Positions 1-6,340 of a stretch of 7,593 bases of DNA are shown one piece after another. Made by a program: the position numbers and the translations under genes. The notes beneath the pieces were generated by a model. The model did no database searches, was not told the DNA's origin, and was given only the letters and a program-made list of their open reading frames with translations. The first letter of the stretch is position 1; every line of letters starts with the position of its first letter. The stretch is from Silvanigrellales bacterium (GTDB lineage: Bacteria > Bdellovibrionota_B > Oligoflexia > Silvanigrellales > Silvanigrellaceae): assembly GCA_028285285.1 (NCBI GenBank), contig JANQPW010000424.1, forward strand, positions 1 through 7,593, in the 5' to 3' direction.

Positions 1-254
1 TTGGGCTCATGGGAGTGATGTTTCGGAAGAACATCATTTTTATGATGCTGGGAATGGAGCTCATCTTGAACGGGGCTAACCTTGCCTTCGTTTCAGCTAG
101 CCGCCTCACGGGCACCATCGATGGGCAAGTTGTCATGTTCTTTGTGATGGCCGTGGCGGCATGCGAGGCCGCTATTGGTTTGGCGTTGCTGATCGCTTTG
201 TATCGCAAACGGGGCACCATCGAAGCCGATGATCTGAAGCTGTTGAGGGGTTGA
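1..254 (+). CDS. nuoK: NADH-quinone oxidoreductase subunit K (NuoK), 5'-truncated by window edge
   Basis: Small three-helix membrane subunit of respiratory complex I, between NuoJ/A and the antiporter-like subunits, part of the proton path through the membrane arm. The frame is open to the left edge (first full codon at base 3, reading G-L-M), so the ATG at base 9 is internal: compared with the 100-residue E. coli protein about 17 N-terminal residues are missing. Two membrane helices are visible. The two buried glutamates of the family are present in the motifs GMELILN (Glu codon at 57-59, E. coli Glu36) and ACEAAIGLALL (E. coli Glu72), with exactly the expected spacing. The TDGQV-type loop appears as IDGQV. 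The C-terminus KLLRG is typical. The stop TGA (252-254) is one base before the nuoL ATG, so the two are surely co-transcribed. Identification is secure; only the true start is unseen. Confidence 0.96.
   Translation, partial: GLMGVMFRKNIIFMMLGMELILNGANLAFVSASRLTGTIDGQVVMFFVMAVAACEAAIGLALLIALYRKRGTIEADDLKLLRG
245..250 (+). promoter_or_regulatory. Ribosome binding site of nuoL
   Basis: GAGGGG lies inside the last codons of nuoK, 5 nt before the ATG at 256. It supports that ATG as the nuoL start, although only one base separates the genes. Confidence 0.7.
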
Positions 255-255
255 T

Positions 256-2238
256 ATGCAGGAATATGAATCGGTGATGTTGGGACTCATTTTGTTCCTT
301 CCCCTTGTGGGAGCCATTCTCAATGGTTTTGTGCTTCGTCGTGTGCCATTGGCTGTGTCGGCAACGGTGGGAACACTGGCGATCGCTGTGCCCTTCGCGT
401 TGTCTGTGCCGTTGGTCTTCGGTCCGGTGCTTGAGTCGGGCAGCGCTGTGAGGTTGGCGCTTTTTGACTGGATTCACATTGCCACCGCCGGCGGATCCGA
501 CTTCCGAATTCCCTTTGAAGTCAGTGTGGATCGTTTGTCGGGCACACTATTGCTCATCATCACTGGTGTGGGCAGCCTCATTCACATCTACGCATCCGGC
601 TACATGAGTCATGAAAAAGGGGTTTACCGTTTTTACTCCTATCTCAACCTTTTTGTGTTCTCTATGCTGTGCTTGGCCCTTGGCTCCAACATGTTGGTGA
701 CCTTTCTGGGCTGGGAAGGAGTTGGAGTGTGCTCCTACCTCTTGATTGGCTATTGGTTTGAAAAAGAGGCCAATGCTGCCGCTGGTATGAAGGCCTTTGT
801 GGCCAACCGGGTCGGTGATTTGGGCTTTCTTGTGGCCATGTTTCTTTCTGTGAAGCTTTTTGGAACGCTTGACTATGCCTCGTTGGGTGAGGCAGTGGCC
901 TCTCTCTCGCCAGCCTGGTTTGAGCAACACAGTCTGGAAGTGACCCTCATTGGTTTGTGTCTTTTGTTGGGGGTCACAGGAAAGTCGGCTCAACTTCCGC
1001 TCTACGTGTGGCTTCCCGACGCCATGGCAGGCCCAACTCCTGTGTCAGCTCTCATTCACGCGGCAACCATGGTCACTGCAGGTGTTTATCTCATGGCGCG
1101 CATGAGCTTTCTTTTGGTTCATAGTGAAGTGGCTATGATGGCTATTGCCGTTGTCGGTGCCGCCACAGCTCTGTTTGCGGCAACCATTGGCCTTGTGCAA
1201 ACCGACATCAAAAAAGTGCTGGCCTATTCCACAGTGTCGCAGTTGGGCTTCATGGTGTTGGCCTGCGGTGTGGGTGCGTTTCAATATGGTGTTGCACACT
1301 TGATGACCCATGCCTTCTTTAAGGCATTGCTCTTCTTGGGAGCGGGCAGCGTCATTCATGCTCTGCACCATGAACAAGACCTGCGAAAAATGGGTGGCCT
1401 CATTCGGAAAATGCCGATCACCGGCTGGACGTTCGTGATTGGCACGCTGGCCATTATTGGTTTTCCAGGGCTTTCGGGCTTTTTCTCAAAAGACGAAATT
1501 CTTTATTATGCCTGGACGGGGAGCTATGGGCACCCCATTTTGTGGGGGGTTGGAGCCCTTGCTGCGGCTTGCACGAGCTTCTACATGGTGCGCCTCACGG
1601 CTCTGGTCTTTTTCGGAAAGTCACGTATGGACCGCGAGGCTGAGGCCCACTGCCATGAGAACCCTTTGAACATGACCGCTCCGCTGATGATTTTGGCTGT
1701 TCTGGCCATTGTGGGCGGCTATGTTTCGGTTCCACACGCTATTGGCCATCTGTTTGGTTTCGACGGAGACAACCTGATCACCAGCTGGCTCAAACCTGTC
1801 TTGGCCCCTGCAAAAGAGACGATGTTGGCGATGCGGGGTGAGAGCCACGGCTCTACGGCCCTAGAATGGGGTTTGATGGGGGCATCTGTGGTGGCTATGG
1901 CGGCGAGCTCTCTTTTTGCCATTGTGCTCTACCGCAGCGGACCTGAAGGAGGGAAGGGCTTGGCCAATTCCTTTGGTGCGCTCTACCGTCTGGTTCTCGA
2001 TAAATGGCGCGTGGATGAACTCTACGCGCGGTTGATTTACAACCCCTTAAAGAGCATTGCCGATCACTGCTTTCGTTTTGGAGATCGGGGCCTGATTGAG
2101 GGCTTTATCAACGACGGACCCAAAGGAGTCTATTTGGTCACGAGTGTGATCAGTGATGTTCAATCGGGACTCTTGCGAAACTATTTGAAGTTGGTGTTTG
2201 TGAGTGTGCTCGTGCTTGTGCTTGTTGCGGTGTCTTAG
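256..2238 (+). CDS. nuoL: NADH-quinone oxidoreductase subunit L (NuoL)
   Basis: Most distal antiporter-like proton channel of complex I in the inner membrane. The 660-residue protein is somewhat longer than E. coli NuoL (613). Domains in order: N-terminal helices (about 8-125), the antiporter core (about 125-420), distal helices, then the C-terminal lateral helix region (from about 580, motif DKWRVDELY) and a last membrane helix (about 641-659). Proton-path residues are all present by motif: Glu154 in GWEGVGVCS (E. coli Glu144), Asp188 in ANRVGDLG (Asp178), Lys243 in TGKSAQLP (Lys229), His268 in ALIHAATMVTAG (His254), His352 and Lys356 in THAFFKALLFL (His338, Lys342), Lys412-Asp413 in FFSKDEIL (Lys399, Asp400). 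The discontinuous helix motif AGPTPVSALIHA is normal. Start chosen from GAGGGG five bases upstream. A 21-nt spacer separates it from nuoM. Nothing suggests damage. Confidence 0.98.
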   Translation: MQEYESVMLGLILFLPLVGAILNGFVLRRVPLAVSATVGTLAIAVPFALSVPLVFGPVLESGSAVRLALFDWIHIATAGGSDFRIPFEVSVDRLSGTLLLIITGVGSLIHIYASGYMSHEKGVYRFYSYLNLFVFSMLCLALGSNMLVTFLGWEGVGVCSYLLIGYWFEKEANAAAGMKAFVANRVGDLGFLVAMFLSVKLFGTLDYASLGEAVASLSPAWFEQHSLEVTLIGLCLLLGVTGKSAQLPLYVWLPDAMAGPTPVSALIHAATMVTAGVYLMARMSFLLVHSEVAMMAIAVVGAATALFAATIGLVQTDIKKVLAYSTVSQLGFMVLACGVGAFQYGVAHLMTHAFFKALLFLGAGSVIHALHHEQDLRKMGGLIRKMPITGWTFVIGTLAIIGFPGLSGFFSKDEILYYAWTGSYGHPILWGVGALAAACTSFYMVRLTALVFFGKSRMDREAEAHCHENPLNMTAPLMILAVLAIVGGYVSVPHAIGHLFGFDGDNLITSWLKPVLAPAKETMLAMRGESHGSTALEWGLMGASVVAMAASSLFAIVLYRSGPEGGKGLANSFGALYRLVLDKWRVDELYARLIYNPLKSIADHCFRFGDRGLIEGFINDGPKGVYLVTSVISDVQSGLLRNYLKLVFVSVLVLVLVAVS

Positions 2239-2242
2239 TCCC

Positions 2243-2251
2243 GAGAGGAAG
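2243..2251 (+). promoter_or_regulatory. Ribosome binding site of nuoM
   Basis: The purine-rich GAGAGGAAG lies in the 21-nt nuoL-nuoM spacer, with AGGA ending 10 nt before the ATG at 2260. This is the longest non-coding spacer in the window and it holds nothing else recognisable. Confidence 0.65.
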
Positions 2252-2259
2252 AATCTGAT

Positions 2260-3900
2260 ATGGCTGTTGTTCATGAATGGATCTTGACCTTGCTGATCTT
2301 TTTCCCTCTGGCGGGAATCGTTGGCTTGTATGTGCTGCCGGCTTCAGCGGTCGGTGCGCAAAAGGCCTTTGCCTTGGGCGTGTGCATGGTTGAGCTCCTC
2401 CTTTCGCTCCATCTTGTGGCCTATTTTTTACCAGGCCTCTCCGATTTTCAGTTTGCACAACGCTTGGAATGGCTGCCACGCAGCACGGGTATTGAATACA
2501 TCGTGGGTGTTGATGGCATGAGTCTGATCCTTGTTATTCTCACCACCGTGCTTTGTCCGCTTGTGGTTTTGTCTTCTTACTCCTCGATCACGAAAAACAT
2601 GCGTGAGTTTCTCGCTCTGTTTCTGTTGTTGGAAGCGTCTATGATTGGCGCATTGGTGGCGCTCGATCTCGTGCTGTTTTACGTGTTTTGGGAAGCCATG
2701 CTCATTCCCATGTATTTCATCATTGGCATTTGGGGGGGCAAAGAGCGCATTTACGCCACGACGAAGTTTTTCCTTTACACCGTTGTGGGCAGTTTGTTGA
2801 TGCTCGTGGCTTTTGCTTATCTTTATTACCTGCACGGTCAAATACCGGGGAACGCACCCACAACCAGTTTGATTGAGCTCTACAAGACTGCGGCGTCTTT
2901 GCCGCTGGAAACACAGCTTTGGCTGTTTGCCGCAACGGCCTTCGCCTTCGCCATTAAGGTTCCGCTTTTTCCTTTTCACACCTGGCTTCCCGATGCTCAC
3001 GTGCAGGCACCCACTCCGGGTTCCGTGATACTGGCTGGTGTGCTGTTGAAAATGGGCACCTATGGGCTCATGCGTATTTCTATCCCCATGTTTCCCGATG
3101 CGTCTAAGGTGGCGGCACCGTTTCTGATTTCCTTATCGATTGTGGGCATTGTTTATGGGGCTCTGATTGCTTGGCGTCAAACTGACATCAAGAAGTTGGT
3201 GGCCTATTCTTCCGTGAGCCACTTGGGTTTCGTGGTTGCCGGTCTTTTCGCGTTGAACGAGCAGGGCTTCAATGGGGCTCTCTATCAAATGGTCAACCAC
3301 GGTATTTCAACAGGTGCTCTCTTTCTTCTCATTGGTGTGATCTATGAAAGACGTCACACACGCGAGATGAGCGAGTTTGGTGGCTTGGCGAAGGTGATGC
3401 CCTGGTATGCGGTGTTTTTTGTGATCGCAACCATGGGTTCGGTCGCCCTCCCTGGCACGGGAGGCTTCATTGGTGAATGGCTGATTCTGTTGGGAGTGTT
3501 TAAGGCTGATCCTCTCTACGGAGTGTTGGCCGGTACGGGCGTGATTCTTGGGGCCGTGTACATGTTGTGGATGGCGCTGAAGACGATTTGGGGGCCCATC
3601 ACCAAACCGGAAAACAATCGCTTGCAAGATGTGGGCCCGAGGGAGTCATTCGTTTTGGGAACTCTCTGTGTGTTCATTTTCGTGTTTGGTTTTGCTTCTC
3701 ATCCCATTTTGGATCATGCACAAACCACGCTTGTGCACCTCAAACGGAGTGTGGCCATGGGTGAGCCCTATCGTGCTCGGCTGGTGTCTATGAACGAGCT
3801 GATAGCCGAGCAGCAGGAGCATCACGTTGCTTCCGCAACGAAGAGGCTGGAAAACAAACGGAGTGACTCTAAGACTGAGAGTGAGGATAGAGCGCAATGA
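2260..3900 (+). CDS. nuoM: NADH-quinone oxidoreductase subunit M (NuoM)
   Basis: Middle antiporter-like proton channel of the complex I membrane arm. 546 residues against 509 in E. coli; the excess is mostly a charged C-terminal tail. Key residues: Glu145 in FWEAMLIPMY (E. coli Glu144), Lys233 and His240 in IKVPLFPFHTWLPDAH (Lys234 for the first), Lys264 in VLLKMGTYG (Lys265), His321 in SVSHLGF (His322), His347 in QMVNHGIS (His348) and Glu406 in GFIGEWLIL (Glu407). The signature VQAPTPGSV at the helix break is intact. From about residue 500 the protein is hydrophilic (rich in Glu, Lys, Arg, Gln, His), probably a cytoplasmic tail. Its stop TGA shares bases with the nuoN ATG. The segment QTDIKKLVAYSSVSHLGF parallels QTDIKKVLAYSTVSQLGF in NuoL, as expected for paralogous antiporter-like subunits. 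Confidence 0.98.
   Translation: MAVVHEWILTLLIFFPLAGIVGLYVLPASAVGAQKAFALGVCMVELLLSLHLVAYFLPGLSDFQFAQRLEWLPRSTGIEYIVGVDGMSLILVILTTVLCPLVVLSSYSSITKNMREFLALFLLLEASMIGALVALDLVLFYVFWEAMLIPMYFIIGIWGGKERIYATTKFFLYTVVGSLLMLVAFAYLYYLHGQIPGNAPTTSLIELYKTAASLPLETQLWLFAATAFAFAIKVPLFPFHTWLPDAHVQAPTPGSVILAGVLLKMGTYGLMRISIPMFPDASKVAAPFLISLSIVGIVYGALIAWRQTDIKKLVAYSSVSHLGFVVAGLFALNEQGFNGALYQMVNHGISTGALFLLIGVIYERRHTREMSEFGGLAKVMPWYAVFFVIATMGSVALPGTGGFIGEWLILLGVFKADPLYGVLAGTGVILGAVYMLWMALKTIWGPITKPENNRLQDVGPRESFVLGTLCVFIFVFGFASHPILDHAQTTLVHLKRSVAMGEPYRARLVSMNELIAEQQEHHVASATKRLENKRSDSKTESEDRAQ
3883..3887 (+). promoter_or_regulatory. Ribosome binding site of nuoN
   Basis: GAGGA within the last codons of nuoM, 9 nt before the ATG at 3897. 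It supports the early nuoN start, which gives the protein an N-terminal extension relative to E. coli NuoN. Confidence 0.6.
3897..3900 (+). other. ATGA stop/start overlap nuoM-nuoN
   Basis: The nuoM stop TGA (3898-3900) overlaps the nuoN ATG (3897-3899). This arrangement usually gives translational coupling, which would favour balanced output of the two subunits. Confidence 0.85.
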
Positions 3901-5498
3901 AAACCGAGTACCCTGAAGCCGTCAGCGCTGTGCAGCAACGGCTTGCTGAAATTCTCCCGAGCCTCGATCAGTTTGTTTTCCTAGCCCCTGTGCTGATCAT
4001 GATCCTGGGCGCCTTTGTGGCGTTGATGACAGGCGTGTTCCGGGGGCGCATGAGTGAGCCTCACTTCCCTTCTTACGGCATCGCGTTGGTGTCTTGTGCA
4101 ACTGCGGCCCTCGTGCCGTTTGTGCTTTGGCCCACTCGTCCGCTGGCTCTTTTTGGCAGTGGTATCTTGCTCGATGATGTTTCTAAACTCGGCTTTGTTG
4201 TGGTGGCTTTGGGCACCCTGCTCACGGTTTCGATGGCGAGCCTCACCAATGTGGGCCGGCTGCTCTTGCGGAGCGACATGGTGGCGCTGTTGTTGTTTGC
4301 TTCTGCTGGCATGATGACCATGTTGGCAGCGGGTGAGTTTCTGTCGTTCTTTGTTTCTCTGGAAATCATGAGTTTGTCGCTTTACGTGATGGTGGGCTAC
4401 CAGCGCGAAAGTGCTCAGAGCCTTGAAGCAGCCGTGAAGTACTTCATTTTGGGGTCCTGTGCTTCAGGCTTTATTTTGATGGGTGCAGCCCTCTGCTACT
4501 TGCATGTGGGCAGCCTGAGCTTTGCAGATTGGGGCAGCATCCGCTTTTCGGTTACAGAAACACCACTCACGATCTTGGGTGGCATTTTGTTGTTCTCTGG
4601 TTTGGGCTTCAAGTTGGCCATAGCCCCCTTTCACTCTTGGGCCCCCGATGTGTATCAGGCCTCCCACTCCACGCTCACGGGGTATATGGCCACTCTGGTG
4701 AAATTCAGCGTTGCTTTGGTCATGATGCGTCTTTTGGGAACCGGTTTTGGTCAAGAGTCGGAAATTCTGGTGACCTATTTTTGGCTTGTGGGAGCGGTTT
4801 CCATTGTGATTGGCTCCCTGTTTGGCCTTGTGCACAACAGCGTGAAACGCATTCTGGCGTACTCCTCCATTGCCAATGCAGGGTATTTTTGCTTGGCCTT
4901 TGCCACCCTCGCCAAAGATCCTGGAAGTCTGGTGGCGCGCGAAGCGCTTGTGGCCTATGGGGTGATCTACGTCATTTTGAGTTTGGGTGCCTTTGCCGTG
5001 TTGGCCTGGCTTGAAGAAGGAAATCGCGAAGATCTTCTCAAGGAAGATTTGGCCGGTTTGGGAAGGCGTTCTCCATTTGTAGCTGTGAGTTTCACCGTGT
5101 TTTTGTTTGGGCTGGCCGGAATTCCTCCGCTTGCAGGCTTTTTTGGCAAGTTCATGTTGATCGGGTCTGCGGTTTCGGCCGATCTGATTGGTCTCAGTGT
5201 GGTGCTGGTCATCTTCAGTTGTTTGTCGCTCTACTACTATTTGTCGATTATGGTTGAAATGTGGTTGCGGCCAGAGAGTCGTCACACCGTGAACGTTGTG
5301 GTGGGTGGGGAGTTTGCCCACCTGAATCGGGTGGTGGGGCTCTTGGTGGTGCTGTCCATTCTTGTGGGAGTTCTCGGACCTCGATGGGCTCAGGCGCTGA
5401 ACTTTACGGTGGCCGTGGAAGAGAAGTTGCCTTCAGCCGCTGCGGCTCCCGAACCCAACACCAACACGCAAAACGCTGAGGTCGTCGATGGCCCATGA
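3897..5498 (+). CDS. nuoN: NADH-quinone oxidoreductase subunit N (NuoN)
   Basis: Third antiporter-like proton channel, the one closest to NuoK in the complex I membrane arm. 533 residues against 485 in E. coli, with about 20 extra residues at the N-terminus (an amphipathic-looking stretch before the first membrane helix at about 25) and a polar Ala/Pro/Asn-rich tail after the last helix (about 505-533). Conserved charged residues: Glu156 in SLEIMSLSLYVMVGY (E. coli Glu133), Lys181 in AAVKYFILGS (Lys158), Lys239 in GFKLAIAPFHSWAPDVYQ (Lys217), Lys269 (Lys247), Lys317 in NSVKRILAYSS and Lys418 in GFFGKFMLI (Lys395). The signature GIPPLAGFFGKF is intact. An oddity is ASHSTLTGYMA after DVYQ, where family members usually have a GAPTP-like helix break; both prolines are absent. 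It overlaps nuoM and lgt by 4 nt each. Confidence 0.97.
   Translation: MKTEYPEAVSAVQQRLAEILPSLDQFVFLAPVLIMILGAFVALMTGVFRGRMSEPHFPSYGIALVSCATAALVPFVLWPTRPLALFGSGILLDDVSKLGFVVVALGTLLTVSMASLTNVGRLLLRSDMVALLLFASAGMMTMLAAGEFLSFFVSLEIMSLSLYVMVGYQRESAQSLEAAVKYFILGSCASGFILMGAALCYLHVGSLSFADWGSIRFSVTETPLTILGGILLFSGLGFKLAIAPFHSWAPDVYQASHSTLTGYMATLVKFSVALVMMRLLGTGFGQESEILVTYFWLVGAVSIVIGSLFGLVHNSVKRILAYSSIANAGYFCLAFATLAKDPGSLVAREALVAYGVIYVILSLGAFAVLAWLEEGNREDLLKEDLAGLGRRSPFVAVSFTVFLFGLAGIPPLAGFFGKFMLIGSAVSADLIGLSVVLVIFSCLSLYYYLSIMVEMWLRPESRHTVNVVVGGEFAHLNRVVGLLVVLSILVGVLGPRWAQALNFTVAVEEKLPSAAAAPEPNTNTQNAEVVDGP
5495..5498 (+). other. ATGA stop/start overlap nuoN-lgt
   Basis: The nuoN stop TGA (5496-5498) overlaps the lgt ATG (5495-5497). 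The only Shine-Dalgarno-like sequence nearby is GAGG at 5478-5481, 13 nt away and therefore weak. Translation of lgt is probably coupled to termination on nuoN. Confidence 0.8.
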
Positions 5499-6340
5499 GA
5501 CCCGTTCTGTTTGAGGCCTTTGGTTTTCCTGTTCCGGCTTGGCATGTTCTTTTTGTTTTGGCCTTTTGCGTCGCTTTTTTTCATCTGTTCTTTGTGAGCC
5601 AGCTCAGGCCTCAGCTTTTCGGGGGTCGGGCCCCCTTTGTGGGAGAACTGGAAAAGCTGGTGATTTTTTCTGCGGTTGTGTATGCGGTCGGCTTGGTGGG
5701 AGCTCGCTTGGTTGACTTGCTGGGGCTTGCGTCTGTTCCAGACTTTGGTGCTCATTCCCATGCTCACTCTCATAGTGTAGACGGCCCCCTGACTTTTTAC
5801 GGTTCGATTGGCTGCGCGGGCTTGGTGGCTGTGGTGTTGCTGCGCCGGTGGCGACTGGATTTCTGGAACGCCCTCGACTTTGTGGCTCCGGCTGTGCTTT
5901 TGGGGCTGGCTGTGGGGCGTGTGGGTTGCCTGCTCAATGGTGATGACTATGGCGCCCTTCTTCCCGGAGTGAACCCCGAAAACGCTCCCTTTTGGTCGTG
6001 GCCAGCAATGGGCCCGGGGCTCGGCTATCGCTACCCCACTCAGTTGCAGGAGAGTCTTGCTTCTTTTGCGTTGTGGGCTTCGGGAACAGTTGCTCTTTGG
6101 TGGCGCTGCCGCGGTGGGCCAAAACTCCCTGTGGGGAGCGTGGGTGTGGCTTTGACCGTTCTGTCGTGTGCCAACCGCTTTGCAAATGAGTTTTTTCGCG
6201 GCGATCCCCGGGGATACTTTTTTTCCACTCCTCTTTCCTTTTCCCAGGGAGTGGCCCTTGTTTTGGTTGTGGTTGTGTTGGCTTCCTGGAGAATGGCAAG
6301 GACAATGCAGCGCAGCCCCAGGAGCACCCATGTTGGATGA
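5495..6340 (+). CDS. lgt: Prolipoprotein diacylglyceryl transferase (Lgt)
   Basis: Inner-membrane enzyme that moves the diacylglyceryl group of phosphatidylglycerol to the lipobox cysteine of prolipoproteins, releasing sn-glycerol-1-phosphate; first step of lipoprotein maturation. 281 residues (E. coli 291), about seven hydrophobic segments (near 16-36, 52-78, 99-116, 125-147, 183-203, 213-228, 246-266) and a basic C-terminal end. The N-terminus MRPVLFEAFG fits the family, confirming the start. Family blocks seen: LTFYGSIG (101-106 core; E. coli has HGG with His103), GRVGCLLNGDDYG (Arg142 matching E. coli Arg143), RYPTQLQES (179-187) and NRFANEFFR (Arg228 and Arg235 matching Arg239 and Arg246), then LSFSQGVAL. 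Differences from E. coli are Tyr102 for His103, Cys145 for Asn146 and Asp150 for Glu151. A HSHAHSH stretch lies at 87-93. An Lgt-like paralogue of changed function is possible but less likely. Confidence 0.88.
   Translation: MRPVLFEAFGFPVPAWHVLFVLAFCVAFFHLFFVSQLRPQLFGGRAPFVGELEKLVIFSAVVYAVGLVGARLVDLLGLASVPDFGAHSHAHSHSVDGPLTFYGSIGCAGLVAVVLLRRWRLDFWNALDFVAPAVLLGLAVGRVGCLLNGDDYGALLPGVNPENAPFWSWPAMGPGLGYRYPTQLQESLASFALWASGTVALWWRCRGGPKLPVGSVGVALTVLSCANRFANEFFRGDPRGYFFSTPLSFSQGVALVLVVVVLASWRMARTMQRSPRSTHVG
5753..5773 (+). other. Alternating histidine motif within Lgt
   Basis: Codons for HSHAHSH (residues 87-93) fall in the hydrophilic loop just before the FYGS active-site block. By the known topology of Lgt this loop should face the periplasm. 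Alternating histidines can bind divalent metal; whether this one does is unknown. Confidence 0.6.
6320..6324 (+). promoter_or_regulatory. Ribosome binding site deciding the start of the G1PDH-family gene
   Basis: AGGAG ends 5 nt before the ATG at 6330, inside the last codons of lgt. It is the best Shine-Dalgarno match in the window. It selects the 6330 start over the out-of-frame ATGs at 6337 and 6343, which lead to a stop at 6370-6372. Confidence 0.8.

Noticed and set aside
1198..3231. Similar segments in nuoL (from 1198) and nuoM (from 3178) as a possible DNA repeat
   Set aside because: The similarity follows from the shared ancestry of the antiporter-like subunits (QTDIKK...AYS motif) and is stronger at protein than DNA level.
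4464..5321. 285-codon minus-strand open frame antisense to nuoN
   Set aside because: The product is His/Gln/Lys-rich, as expected from reading the antisense of a membrane protein gene; no domain seen.
6204..6224. Palindrome ATCCCCGGGGAT followed by seven T, resembling an intrinsic terminator
   Set aside because: It lies inside lgt just after the NEFFR block. A hairpin could have only about 4 bp around a 4-nt loop, too short for a convincing terminator, and the T run encodes Phe-Phe.
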